64,000 nucleotides of DNA from Rhizobacter sp. (lineage in GTDB: Bacteria; Pseudomonadota; Gammaproteobacteria; Burkholderiales; Burkholderiaceae_C), in NCBI GenBank assembly GCA_019635355.1, contig JAHBZQ010000001.1, forward strand, positions 3,224,001 through 3,288,000, written 5' to 3'. Every line of letters starts with the position of its first letter. Positions within the stretch are counted from its first letter, which is position 1. A program made the position numbers and the translations under genes. The notes under the pieces are model-generated. The model was not told where the DNA came from, searched no databases, and saw nothing but the letters and a program-made list of their open reading frames with translations. Shown in pieces: positions 53,477 through 62,090 of the stretch.

Positions 53477-53519
53477 TTACAAGCTTTGGCTTGTTTCTTG
53501 ACATTACAAGCTTTGGCTT
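53477..53519 (+). promoter_or_regulatory. Direct repeats upstream of hipB, candidate HipB operators
   Basis: TTACAAGCTTTGGCTT occurs twice, at 53477-53492 and 53504-53519, 27 bp apart. A related inverted form (CAAGCCTTGTA) lies just upstream, about 53458-53468. The stretch is AT-rich for this genome and lies 15-75 bases before the hipB ATG, as expected for autoregulation. Confidence 0.6.
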
Positions 53520-53533
53520 TTAACGTGCATGGC

Positions 53534-53791
53534 ATGGACTACCCCCTCCAACTGGCCGACCAGCTGCGCCCGCAGCTGCAGGCCCTGCGCAAGCAGCGCG
53601 GCATGACGCAGGCCCAGCTGGGGGCCGCCCTCGGCGTCTCGCAGGCCCGTGTGGTCGAGATCGAGGCCAACCCGGGCGCGGTGAGCCTGCAGCAGGTGAT
53701 GCAGGTGCTGGGCGTGCTCGGCGCCACGCTCGTGATCCGCGACCCGGGCCCCACGGCCTCGGAGCCCACGCCGAGGGCGGGCCGCTGGTGA
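53534..53791 (+). CDS. HipB-like XRE antitoxin/repressor
   Basis: An 85-residue protein with one Cro/C1 HTH (about 17-70: LRKQRGMTQAQLGAALGVSQARVVEIEANPGAVSLQQVMQVLGVLGATLVI, in parts). Its stop overlaps the GTG start of the hipA-like gene by four bases. By analogy it represses the operon and neutralises the kinase. The ATG at 53534 places the operators upstream; an earlier ATG would translate through them. Confidence 0.88.
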   Translation: MDYPLQLADQLRPQLQALRKQRGMTQAQLGAALGVSQARVVEIEANPGAVSLQQVMQVLGVLGATLVIRDPGPTASEPTPRAGRW

Positions 53792-55128
53792 GCGCGGCCC
53801 TCGTCGCGTGGATGAACGGCGAGCTCGTCGGCCGCTGGTCGGTCGAGCGCGGCACCCACCGCTTCACCTACGACGAGGCCTGGCTGCGCTCGCCCCGGTG
53901 CCGGGCCTTGTCGCTCTCGCTGCCCATCACCCCGGGCCGCGAGCTGCGCGGCCCGGTGGTGGCGCACTACTTCGACAACCTGCTGCCCGACAACGAGCGC
54001 ATCCGCCAGCGGTTGCAACGCCGCTTCAAGACCGGCTCCGCCGATGCCTTCGCCCTGCTCGAAGCCATCGGCCGCGACTGCGTGGGCGCGGTGCAGCTGC
54101 TGCCCGAGGGCACCGCCCCCCTCGGCTGGGACCGCATCGCGAGCGAACCCTTGAGCGAAGCGCAGGTGGCCGCCACGCTGCGCGCGGTGCCGTCCGAGGC
54201 GGTGCTTGGCCAGGCCGGTGACGACGAGAACTTCCGCATCTCGCTGGCCGGCGCCCAGGAGAAAACCGCCCTGCTGCGCCACCGGGGCCAATGGCATCGG
54301 CCGCTCGGCGCCACGCCCACCACGCACATCCTCAAGCTGCCGCTCGGCCTGGTGGGTGGCTCGCGCCGCGTCGACCTCGGCGACTCGGTGGAAAACGAGT
54401 GGCTGTGCGCGCTCATCCTGCACCACCTCGGCCTGCCGGTGGCGCCGGCGGAGATCTGGCGCTTCGAAGACCAGAAGGCGCTGGCCGTCACCCGCTTCGA
54501 CCGCGCGCTGCAACACGGCGCCAACGGCCGCGAGTGGATCGCCCGCCTGCCGCAGGAAGACTTCTGCCAGGCGCTCGGCCACCCGCCCACCCGCAAGTAC
54601 GAAAAAGACGGCGGCCCCGGCATCGCCGACTGCCTGCGCCTGCTGGCCGGCAGCCGCGAGCCGCATGACCGCGCCAGCTTCGCGCTCGCGCAGCTCGCCT
54701 TCTGGCTGATGGCCGCGACCGACGGCCACGCGAAGAACCACTCGCTCTTCCTGCACCCGGGCGATGCCTACGTGATGACGCCGCTGTACGACGTGCTGTC
54801 GATCTTTCCCTACGTGGGTGACGCGGCCAACCAGTTCCGCTGGCGCAAGGCCGAGCTGGCCTTCGCGCTGCGCGCGAAGAACGTCCACTACCAGTTGCAC
54901 AGCCAGCAGCCACGCCACTGGCACGCACTCGCCATGCAGGCCGGTGGCACGCCGGTGTGGGCGCGCATGCTGGAGCAGGTGGCCCACGTGGGCCCGGCGC
55001 TCGAGGCGGTGGAGCGCCACCTGCCGGCCGACTACCCGCCCCGCACCTGGCAGGCCATCTCTGGCGGCATGCGCACACAAGCCGCGCGCTTCCAGGCCGG
55101 GCTCGACGGCCTGCCCACGCCGGCTTGA
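53788..55128 (+). CDS. hipA: HipA-family serine/threonine kinase (toxin)
   Basis: A 446-residue HipA-type kinase. The N-terminal subdomain (LVGRWSVERGTHRFTYDEAWL; HYFDNLLPDNERIRQRL) is followed by the nucleotide-binding loop FRISLAGAQEKTALL, ILKLPLG, ENEWLCALI, the catalytic segment ATDGHAKNHSLF (D312, N317) and the metal-binding YDVLS (D335). All key residues are present, so it is probably active. E. coli HipA phosphorylates glutamyl-tRNA synthetase and induces persistence. The start is a GTG, coupled to hipB. Confidence 0.93.
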   Translation: MSAALVAWMNGELVGRWSVERGTHRFTYDEAWLRSPRCRALSLSLPITPGRELRGPVVAHYFDNLLPDNERIRQRLQRRFKTGSADAFALLEAIGRDCVGAVQLLPEGTAPLGWDRIASEPLSEAQVAATLRAVPSEAVLGQAGDDENFRISLAGAQEKTALLRHRGQWHRPLGATPTTHILKLPLGLVGGSRRVDLGDSVENEWLCALILHHLGLPVAPAEIWRFEDQKALAVTRFDRALQHGANGREWIARLPQEDFCQALGHPPTRKYEKDGGPGIADCLRLLAGSREPHDRASFALAQLAFWLMAATDGHAKNHSLFLHPGDAYVMTPLYDVLSIFPYVGDAANQFRWRKAELAFALRAKNVHYQLHSQQPRHWHALAMQAGGTPVWARMLEQVAHVGPALEAVERHLPADYPPRTWQAISGGMRTQAARFQAGLDGLPTPA

Positions 55129-55223
55129 GCGTCGCCCCAACAAACGAAACAAACGCGCCCCGCGCTGAAACGGCGGCGAAACCGCTGCGGTCGAGACTGC
55201 TGGCTTTGGCCAGGAGCATCTGC

Positions 55224-55703
55224 ATGAACCGCCGCCGCGTCCTTCTCCCGCTGCTGTTGATCGCCGCTTTCGCCAGCCACGCGCTGGAGTCCCGCGCCGC
55301 CTCGCCCGGCGTCGTGCACGACCTTCGCATGGCGCAAGACAGCCAGCCCTTCCGACAGGCCGCCGACGAGTTCATCGCCCGCTCGATGGCCGGCGACGTG
55401 GCGGGCACGCAATCGCTGCTGAGCCGAAGCCTCGTCGAGCGCACCGGTGGCGAGGCCGTGACACGCGCGCTGCAGTCGCAGATCGTGCCCTTCTTCCAGC
55501 GCGGCCGCGAGCCCGGCAAGAGCGTGACCATCGCCCGCACCACCGACGCCTCGGGCCAGCAGGGTTTCGCGTTCTACATGTGGATGGAATACGCCGAAGC
55601 GCCCACCGCACGCCCCTTCACCGTGTACGTGGTGCGGGAGCAGGGCCGGCTCGTCGTCGCCAACATCGTGCCCGACCGGCTCGTCGAAGGCCGCCACCGC
55701 TGA
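55224..55703 (+). CDS. Secreted protein of unknown function
   Basis: A 159-residue protein with a signal peptide (MNRRRVLLPLLLIAAF, cleavage near SRA-AS). The mature part (ADEFIARSMAGDVAGTQSLLSRSLVERTGGEAV, YMWMEYAEAPTARPFTVYVVREQGRLVVANIVPDRLVEGR) has an NTF2/DUF4019-like look, but this is not certain. It overlaps the next gene by one base (TGATG), indicating an operon. Confidence 0.75.
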   Translation: MNRRRVLLPLLLIAAFASHALESRAASPGVVHDLRMAQDSQPFRQAADEFIARSMAGDVAGTQSLLSRSLVERTGGEAVTRALQSQIVPFFQRGREPGKSVTIARTTDASGQQGFAFYMWMEYAEAPTARPFTVYVVREQGRLVVANIVPDRLVEGRHR

Positions 55704-56089
55704 TGGGCACGAAGCACCCCTTCGTGCTCTACGCCGCGACCGTGGCGCTGGCCGCCGCGTCCTTCGTCGGCGAGGCGAATGCTGCCCCCGCCGACGGCGC
55801 GGCCTTCGTGAAGCAGCTGCGCGATGCCGCCGCCCAGCCGGGCGGCGTGGCCCTCGCGGAGCTGACGCAATTCCCCTTCCTCTTCGACGGCCAGCCGCTC
55901 AAGCGCGACGCCTTCATCGCCAAGGCCGTGCCCGCGCTCTTCACGCCACGCGTGCGCCAGTGCCTGCAACGCGCGAGGCCACAGGCCGAAGACGACCGCC
56001 TCGTGCTGTGGTGCAAGCCCTACGGCTTCTACCTCGGCGAGGTGCAGGGCCGCTGGCGGCTGATCGAATTCGGCACCGACGCGGAGTGA
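55703..56089 (+). CDS. Secreted protein of unknown function
   Basis: A 128-residue protein with a signal peptide (MGTKHPFVLYAATVAL, cleavage near ANA-AP). The mature part (LAELTQFPFLFDGQPLKRDAFIAKAVPALFTPRVRQCLQRARPQ, LVLWCKPYGFYLGEVQGRWRLIEF) contains two cysteines. No known family is recognised; it resembles small periplasmic proteins with a DUF-type fold. Coupled to the gene at 55224. Confidence 0.72.
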   Translation: MGTKHPFVLYAATVALAAASFVGEANAAPADGAAFVKQLRDAAAQPGGVALAELTQFPFLFDGQPLKRDAFIAKAVPALFTPRVRQCLQRARPQAEDDRLVLWCKPYGFYLGEVQGRWRLIEFGTDAE

Positions 56090-56166
56090 GGCCGCGAGCC
56101 TGTCGCCAAGGCGAGGGCATGCAGATGACTGGTTAGCATCGAGCGGTCTCAACGCCCCCTTGCCGC

Positions 56167-57165
56167 ATGCCGACCCTCGCCGAAGTCCGCAAACGCCTGG
56201 AATCGAAGCGCTTCACCACCCGCAAGCGCGGCATGCAGGAGCTGCTGGCGCTGGGCCTGCGGGACGAACTCATCGAACGCGCCCTCGCCGACAAGGATGG
56301 CGCCCTGGTCTCCCATGTCGTGACCTGGCTCGAACCCGACGTGCCGGCGAAGCTGCTGGTGCACAACTTCCACCTCGGCCGGCAGCCCGTGCCCCTGTCG
56401 GAGATCCGCAGCTACCTGCCGTATCACAACTGCCTGTACGCCGAGAAAGAGATCTTCGAGCACTACGCACCGCAAGGCCGCAAGCTGGCCCTGATGACGA
56501 TCGAGGCCGTGGGCTACGGCTACTTGCGCTCATTCGAGCCGCTGCTTCGCAAGGTGGCCGACCGCAAGCTCGAGGTGGCGCAAGACGCGGTCGACCGCGA
56601 CGGCAAACGGGCCCTCGTCGGGGGTGAGAACGCCTTCACGCGCGTCGGCCCGCACGAGGTGAAGTACACCGACCTGCCCCACGAATGGTCGACCGAATCG
56701 CAGAAGGTCCTCGAAGCGCTGGTGGCACTGCGTCGCCTCGATCACACCGTTGCGCCCGAACTCCTGGAGCGCCTGAAGACGCAAGTGCGTGCCCTCGCGC
56801 CCGAGGGCAGCCCGCTCCGCCAGCGGACGATGCACACGCTCGACTGGGTGGCGTTCGACGGGCTGCCCGATGCGGCGTTTGCCGACCTGCTGGCCTCGGG
56901 CGGCGAAGGCCTGCCCAACGTGGCGTATTGGGCTGCCGACATCGGCACCTCGCTGCTCAAGCGCGGCATGGCCGACCGCCTGGCCAAGCTGATCTCCGGC
57001 ATGGACCCCTTCCGCTTCTACAGCGTCAAGTTCTGTCACTGGCCGCTGACGGAGCACCTGGACCGCACGGGCCTGCTGCCGCTCGATCCCGAATGGTTCC
57101 AGGCCGACACCTACCTGAAGAACCGGGAACGCGGCATCGCCGGCCCACCGTGGGCGAAGCGCTGA
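56167..57165 (+). CDS. Conserved hypothetical protein
   Basis: A 332-residue soluble protein without signal peptide or membrane segments. The N-terminus (MPTLAEVRKRLESKRFTTRKRGMQELLALGL, in parts) has helical-repeat character, and the rest is mixed (NFHLGRQPVPLSEIRSYLPYHNC, TMHTLDWVAFDGLPDAAFADLLASGG, FYSVKFCHWPL). It might be HEAT-like, but no family is recognised. Codon use is normal for the window, and it is probably monocistronic. Confidence 0.72.
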   Translation: MPTLAEVRKRLESKRFTTRKRGMQELLALGLRDELIERALADKDGALVSHVVTWLEPDVPAKLLVHNFHLGRQPVPLSEIRSYLPYHNCLYAEKEIFEHYAPQGRKLALMTIEAVGYGYLRSFEPLLRKVADRKLEVAQDAVDRDGKRALVGGENAFTRVGPHEVKYTDLPHEWSTESQKVLEALVALRRLDHTVAPELLERLKTQVRALAPEGSPLRQRTMHTLDWVAFDGLPDAAFADLLASGGEGLPNVAYWAADIGTSLLKRGMADRLAKLISGMDPFRFYSVKFCHWPLTEHLDRTGLLPLDPEWFQADTYLKNRERGIAGPPWAKR

Positions 57166-57253
57166 CGGCCCTGTCGAAACCGGCCACGGTCGTTCGTCGT
57201 GGAGGGAGCGGCTGCGCATCGCCGCGATTCCCGCAACCCGGAAGGACCCTGCC

Positions 57254-57718
57254 ATGACCTTGCACATCGTCGAACGCCCCGCGATCACCGTGATGGGCCT
57301 GCACATCGAGACCCAGCCCATGTCGCCCGACATCCCCGCCCTCTGGCCATGCTTCATGAGCCGCGTGGGCGAGATCGGCCGCCGCACCGAGCCCCAGGTG
57401 ACCTACGGCGTGATGAAGAGCGACCCCGCCGACATGCGCCGCCTCGACTACTGGGCCGCGGTGGCCGTGCCCCCGAACACGCGCGCACCGGCCGGCATGG
57501 AGAGCGTGGTGCTGCCCAACGCGCACTACGCCTTCTTCCGCTACCCGCTCGCCGGCCTGGGCGCGGGCTTCGGCGAGATCTTCGGCACGCTGCTGCCCGC
57601 GTCCAACTACGTGCAGGTGCCCGGGCCGATGTTCGAGCGCTACAACGAGGCCTTCGAGCCCGACGATCCGCGGTCGATCGTCGAGATCTACCTGCCGGTG
57701 CAGCGCAAGGCGAGCTGA
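57254..57718 (+). CDS. GyrI-like / AraC effector-binding domain protein
   Basis: A 154-residue stand-alone GyrI-like domain (start LHIVERPAITVMGLHIETQPMSPDIPALW; YGVMKSDP; YWAAVAVPPNTRAPAGMESVVLPNAHYAFFRYPLAG; ends VEIYLPVQ). The same fold forms the effector domain of AraC/MerR-type multidrug regulators; free-standing copies may bind or hydrolyse small hydrophobic compounds. No DNA-binding domain is attached. Confidence 0.87.
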   Translation: MTLHIVERPAITVMGLHIETQPMSPDIPALWPCFMSRVGEIGRRTEPQVTYGVMKSDPADMRRLDYWAAVAVPPNTRAPAGMESVVLPNAHYAFFRYPLAGLGAGFGEIFGTLLPASNYVQVPGPMFERYNEAFEPDDPRSIVEIYLPVQRKAS

Positions 57719-57748
57719 GGGCGCGCGATCCGCAAACTGGGCGCAGGC

Positions 57749-59458
57749 TCAGGCATCGGCTCGGTGAATCGCCTGCACCAGCCGATCGATGTTGCGGAAG
57801 GCGAGCAGGTGGGTGTCGCCTTCCAGCACGGTGAGCTCGGCCCCGGGCAGCGCCTGGCGAAAGCCTTCCACCATGTCCATCGGGACCAGGCCGTCGTGCG
57901 TGCCGTGCCACAGGTGCACCGGCACGCGCACTTCGGCGAGGTCGATCGACCAGGGCTGGTTGATCAGCACGCTCTCCAGCGCCCAGGCGCGCGGGCCCTG
58001 GTGCAGGGATTCCATGGTCGACGCCACGAAGTACGGCAGGTGCTCGGGCCGCGTGATGTACGCGATGTCGGGCTCGGCGAGGCTGAAGGCGTTGTTGCCG
58101 CGCGCGGTCGACATCGCACCCAGCAGCGATTCGACCGTCTGCCCGAAAAGCGCCAGCTCCATCGCCGGCCGCAGGAGGCTCGGCACCACGCGGAAGAACT
58201 GGTTCATCATGCCGTTCAGCACCGAGGGTGAGTCCGAGGCCAGGATGTGGTCGATCGGCGGCACGACCGCCGTGCACTGCACGCTGCGCACACGCTCGGG
58301 CATCGCCCACGCGGTGTGGATCGCATGCGCACTGCCGGCCGAGGCGCTGAGCAGGTGCACCGCATCGAGCCGCAGCTCGTCGAGCAGCGCGCGCACATCG
58401 GGCGTGAACTCGCGGTAGTCCCGCCGCTCGAGAAACGAGCTGTGGCCGTAGCCGGGCCGGTCGACCGCGATCAGGCGCACGCCGCCTTCGCGCAGCTTGC
58501 CGGCGTGCAGGAGCAGCTCCAGGCGCGAGGCATTGAGCGCATGGAAATACAGCACCGGCACGCCGTCGGGCGCGCCGTACTCCGCATAGCTCAGCTGACG
58601 GCCATCGGCCAGGCGCAGCACGCGGCTGTGCGCAAGGCCGGTGATGTGCGGCAGGAGCTGCGGGTTGCGGCTGCTGCCGGCCTGCTCGAGCACGATGTTG
58701 CGCAGCACCAGCGCGAAGAGCGCGTTCTGGTTGTGCACGCCGGTCTTGGCGTAGATGTTCTTGATGTGCTGGCGCAGCGTGTGCAGCGTGATGCCGGTGC
58801 GCTGGCAGATGTCGTCGAGCGCCAGGCCCTGGAGGGAGAGGTCGATCACCTCGGCTTCGCGCGCCGTGAGCCTCACACGCTGCGCCAGGCCGTCGATGGA
58901 TTGGGTGACGCAGCGCTGGCGGTCGATCAGCAGCAGCGAGTACGACGCCGACCCGGTGCGGTTGCGGTGCGCCTCGTTCTTGTAGAGGTAGGCCAGCAGG
59001 CCCGTCTGCGCCTCGCCACCGAGCCGGGCGCAGGCATACGACTGGCGATCGGCCTGCGCCATCAACCTCGCCAGCAGACCGGGCTCGCGACATTGCAGCG
59101 TGCCCGCCTCGATGCCGAACTGGCCGCCACGGGCCATCAACGCCTCGGCGTCGAGGTTCATGCCGAGAATGCGCAGGCGCTCGTCGACCACCACGATGGG
59201 CGGCGCCACCGCGTTGATGACGGCCATCAAGCGCTGCCGCTCGCGCTGCATGGCCGAGTGCGTGGCGCCGAGGCGCAGCGCCCGCTTGATGTGGCTGAGG
59301 ATCACGCGCGTGAGCGGCGTGTCGTCGCGGCTGCGGTCTTCGCGGAAGTGGAACAGCAGCTGGTGATGCAGGCGCCCCGTCTGGTCGGGCTTGAGCGCCG
59401 ACTGGTAGATCGCTTCGAGCAGGGCCTCGACCGGGCCGCCGGAGGTGGCTATCGCCAT
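57749..59458 (-). CDS. LuxR-type regulator fused to an alpha/beta hydrolase
   Basis: A 569-residue fusion. Residues 75-190 are PAS-like (LMAVINAVAPPIVVVDERLRILGM). Residues about 195-250 are a LuxR/FixJ HTH (RVRLTAREAEVIDLSLQGLALDDICQRTGITLHTLRQHIKNIYAKTGVHNQ, in parts). Residues about 280-565 form an alpha/beta hydrolase with nucleophile S373 (SASAGS; the usual first Gly is Ser), D522 (HGTHDGLVP) and H550 (EGDTHLL). The start overlaps the upstream regulator by 10 bases, and the pair are paralogues in their first 250 residues. The architecture suggests a regulator that binds or turns over an ester, lactone or acyl ligand. Confidence 0.88.
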   Translation of the reverse strand: MAIATSGGPVEALLEAIYQSALKPDQTGRLHHQLLFHFREDRSRDDTPLTRVILSHIKRALRLGATHSAMQRERQRLMAVINAVAPPIVVVDERLRILGMNLDAEALMARGGQFGIEAGTLQCREPGLLARLMAQADRQSYACARLGGEAQTGLLAYLYKNEAHRNRTGSASYSLLLIDRQRCVTQSIDGLAQRVRLTAREAEVIDLSLQGLALDDICQRTGITLHTLRQHIKNIYAKTGVHNQNALFALVLRNIVLEQAGSSRNPQLLPHITGLAHSRVLRLADGRQLSYAEYGAPDGVPVLYFHALNASRLELLLHAGKLREGGVRLIAVDRPGYGHSSFLERRDYREFTPDVRALLDELRLDAVHLLSASAGSAHAIHTAWAMPERVRSVQCTAVVPPIDHILASDSPSVLNGMMNQFFRVVPSLLRPAMELALFGQTVESLLGAMSTARGNNAFSLAEPDIAYITRPEHLPYFVASTMESLHQGPRAWALESVLINQPWSIDLAEVRVPVHLWHGTHDGLVPMDMVEGFRQALPGAELTVLEGDTHLLAFRNIDRLVQAIHRADA

Positions 59459-60318
59459 GGCAGTTGCGGGGCGGATTCGAGCGTCGGCAGCTCACGCTCG
59501 GCGGTCAACGCGGCCACGCCCGTACCGATTTCCTGCAGCGTGACGGCATGCAGCGCATCGAAGAGGACGAGGCTGACACCCTTCTGATCGGCCACGCCCA
59601 ACTTGCGAAAAACCGCCTTGAGCTGCGCCCTCGGCGTCTCGATCGATCGCCCGGAGAGCGCCGCGTACTGCTTGAGCGGCATGCCTTGCGCGAGGTTCCA
59701 GGCAAGACCGACTTCCTTGTCGGTGAGGCCGTATTGGCGTTGCAGGTGCTGCGCGAGCCGTGGCAGTGGCGTGTCGATCTGGCGCAGAGGGACAAGCCCG
59801 CCTGGCCGATCGGTGCGCGCGAGCCATTCGTCGCCCTGGCGGTTGCTCACCACCACCTCGGCCTGCTCGTCGAGCGCCACGAGGCCCATGGGCAGCCCAT
59901 CGATCACGCGTTGCAGCGAGGCCAGGCTGGCCTTCGTCGCGTCGAGCGACGAGCGCAGGGCCCAGGCGGTGTGCAGATGCGAGCAGAAGAGCTGGAACTC
60001 CTGCGCCTGTTCGTCGGTGAAGCCCTCGGGCGTGGCGCTTTGCGCCGAGATCACCTGGCCGGTGATGCGGCGGTGCCACAGAAGACCAGCCTCTCGACCC
60101 GGCGATTGCGGGGCCATGCGTGCACCGAAGGGCGATGCGATTTGTATGGAACGGGCGCCGATGCGCGCCGTCCAGCGCTCGACGAGTGGCCGCCACAGCG
60201 CGGGCCATTCATCGACGGTGCCGGCGAGCGCCGCCTCGGCGTCCTCGGCCTCGACCAGCGCGTAGAGCTGGTCGAGCAGGTGGAGCCAGTGCAGGTCGAC
60301 GGGCGTGTCAAGACGCAT
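59449..60318 (-). CDS. LuxR-type transcriptional regulator with PAS-like domain
   Basis: A 289-residue regulator. PAS-like region at 133-170 (LQRVIDGLPMGLVALDEQAEVVVSN) and LuxR-type HTH at about 195-250 (YGLTDKEVGLAWNLAQGMPLKQYAALSGRSIETPRAQLKAVFRKLGVADQ, in parts). The domain order matches the first half of the downstream hydrolase fusion, suggesting tandem duplication. There is no autoinducer-binding domain. It is divergent from the secreted protein at 60426. Confidence 0.82.
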   Translation of the reverse strand: MRLDTPVDLHWLHLLDQLYALVEAEDAEAALAGTVDEWPALWRPLVERWTARIGARSIQIASPFGARMAPQSPGREAGLLWHRRITGQVISAQSATPEGFTDEQAQEFQLFCSHLHTAWALRSSLDATKASLASLQRVIDGLPMGLVALDEQAEVVVSNRQGDEWLARTDRPGGLVPLRQIDTPLPRLAQHLQRQYGLTDKEVGLAWNLAQGMPLKQYAALSGRSIETPRAQLKAVFRKLGVADQKGVSLVLFDALHAVTLQEIGTGVAALTAERELPTLESAPQLPWR

Positions 60319-60425
60319 CGCGGCTTAACCCGATTTCGGTATTCAGCCGAACGGGCCGCGTGCCTACAAACGCCGAGCCCTGCTGCCGCAGGCGCAACCC
60401 TTCGGAGACAAACAAAGGACCCGTC

Positions 60426-61409
60426 ATGCACAAACTCCTGTCGAAATCGCTGCTGCTGTGCGCACTCGTGCTCGGCCTCACCGGCGCCGCCCAGGCCGAC
60501 ACCCTGGTGTCACCCACCACGCTCAAATCGACCGAGCGCGGCGTCCTGCTCAACGGCCGCTATTTCGTGGGCGGCCAGTACGGCATCCACGAGATCAAAC
60601 GGACCGCCGACAACAGCCCCAACTGCCGGCTCGACGCGAGCACGGGTCTCACGGTCTGCGAGCTCCTCTCCACCGTATACGGAGCCGACCAGTGCGACTA
60701 CTCGGGAATGACTGCGGACAACACCTACTTGTATGCCGCCTGCACCGTGGCCGACAAGACGGCCGCCATCCCGCTGCTGGCGCCGCCCAAGCGCGCCGCG
60801 CTCTTCCGCGTGAAGCCCGCGGCCAGCGGCAGCACCGCCGACGAAGTCGTGAGCAAGGCATTCACCACACCCGTTTGGTACAACGGCATGGCGGTGCTCG
60901 ACAGCAACACGCTGCTGATGACCCCCTCGGCGCCGCTCGGCACCAAGCCGGCCATCGTCAAGCTCAAGATCACCAACACGCTGACGCTGGCCCACACCAT
61001 CACCACGTGGCTGCCCGGCTCACCGCTTTACCTGCTCAACAACGGCGTGACCGTCAACAACGGCAACGTCTACTTCGTCGGCGGGCAGAACCTGTGGCGC
61101 ATTCCGGTCAGGAGCGACGGCTCGGCGGGCATTCCGCTGCCGCTTTACCAGACCACCATCAACCAGACGATGGACGACCTGACCGTCAAGGGCGACTGGG
61201 TCGTGGTGGCCGAAATCGGCATCGTCAACGGCCTCGGCCTCAACTCGCTCACCTTCGTGCACAAGACCGGCCTCGGCCCCACCTACAAGCTGTGGACCGG
61301 CCTCACGCAACTGAGCGGCGTGGTGGTCGACCCGGGCACCTTCGGCACGCCCGGCGCGTTCATCGCGACGAGCTACTTCCAGGGGGGCGTGTACCGCTAC
61401 TTCTACTGA
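60426..61409 (+). CDS. Secreted protein, possibly beta-propeller
   Basis: A 327-residue protein with a signal peptide (MHKLLSKSLLLCALVLGL, AQA-DT). The rest is beta-rich with repeated NGxYFVGGQ-type strands (GVLLNGRYFVGGQYGIHEI; NNGNVYFVGGQNLWRIP; DDLTVKGDWVVVAEIG), compatible with a propeller. Two Cys pairs occur near 70-110. No family is recognised. It is divergent from the two LuxR-type regulators, which may control it. GC and codon use are slightly milder than in the neighbours. Confidence 0.78.
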   Translation: MHKLLSKSLLLCALVLGLTGAAQADTLVSPTTLKSTERGVLLNGRYFVGGQYGIHEIKRTADNSPNCRLDASTGLTVCELLSTVYGADQCDYSGMTADNTYLYAACTVADKTAAIPLLAPPKRAALFRVKPAASGSTADEVVSKAFTTPVWYNGMAVLDSNTLLMTPSAPLGTKPAIVKLKITNTLTLAHTITTWLPGSPLYLLNNGVTVNNGNVYFVGGQNLWRIPVRSDGSAGIPLPLYQTTINQTMDDLTVKGDWVVVAEIGIVNGLGLNSLTFVHKTGLGPTYKLWTGLTQLSGVVVDPGTFGTPGAFIATSYFQGGVYRYFY

Positions 61410-61475
61410 GCGCGGCCAGCAGGAGCCAAGCTGCTGGCCGCGTCCAACGGACGTGCGGCGGTCCGGGCCGCTCTT

Positions 61476-62042
61476 CTAGCGCGACCGCGAGGCGGCCCTG
61501 AGCTTGCGCCGCATCACGTGCCGCCGCGAGCCCTCGCGGCCGATCTCGACGAAGCCCGCGTCGGCAAACAGGGGTACGAAACCCATGTAGCGGTAGCTCG
61601 GGGAGTCTTCGTCGACCGGGTAGGCCTCGACCACCTTCGCCCCGCGCGCGCGGCCGTGTTTCAGCGCCGCGGCGAGCAGGCGCCGGGTGAGGCCCTGGCC
61701 GCGCCATTCACGGCGGATGTAGAAGCAGGCGATCGACCAGACGCCCTCGTGCGACGAACCGTCGCGCACCACCGGGCGGTAGCTCGCGCGCGGCGCGATC
61801 GAACACCAGGCGACGGGCTCGCCGTCGATGTAGCCCAGCAGCCCGATCGGCACGCCGCCATCCACCCGCGACTTCATCGCCGCCTTGCGGCTGGCGTTGT
61901 CGGGCAGCGGGCCGTCATCGGCGGTGTGGCGCCACGCCATGCACCAGCAATACTTGGGCGCGCCCTTCGATTCGAAGAGCCGCGCGAAGTCGTCCCAGCG
62001 CTGGCCGTCGACTTCATGCACCGTGAGCTTGGGGCTGGCCAT
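61476..62042 (-). CDS. GNAT-family N-acetyltransferase
   Basis: A 188-residue GNAT. VWSIACFYIRREWRGQGLTRRLLAAALKHGRARGAKVVEAYPVD, in parts, contains the acetyl-CoA motif (R-x-x-G-x-G). The N-terminal YCWCMAWRHTADD segment with its CxC pair is characteristic of one GNAT subgroup. It ends with a very basic tail. Substrate unknown. The ATG at 62042 is chosen; a start 11 codons upstream is less likely. Confidence 0.85.
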   Translation of the reverse strand: MASPKLTVHEVDGQRWDDFARLFESKGAPKYCWCMAWRHTADDGPLPDNASRKAAMKSRVDGGVPIGLLGYIDGEPVAWCSIAPRASYRPVVRDGSSHEGVWSIACFYIRREWRGQGLTRRLLAAALKHGRARGAKVVEAYPVDEDSPSYRYMGFVPLFADAGFVEIGREGSRRHVMRRKLRAASRSR

Positions 62043-62090
62043 GCGACCCAGGGAGCAAGCCGCGTTCCGCGTCACCTCGCCGCGGCCGGC

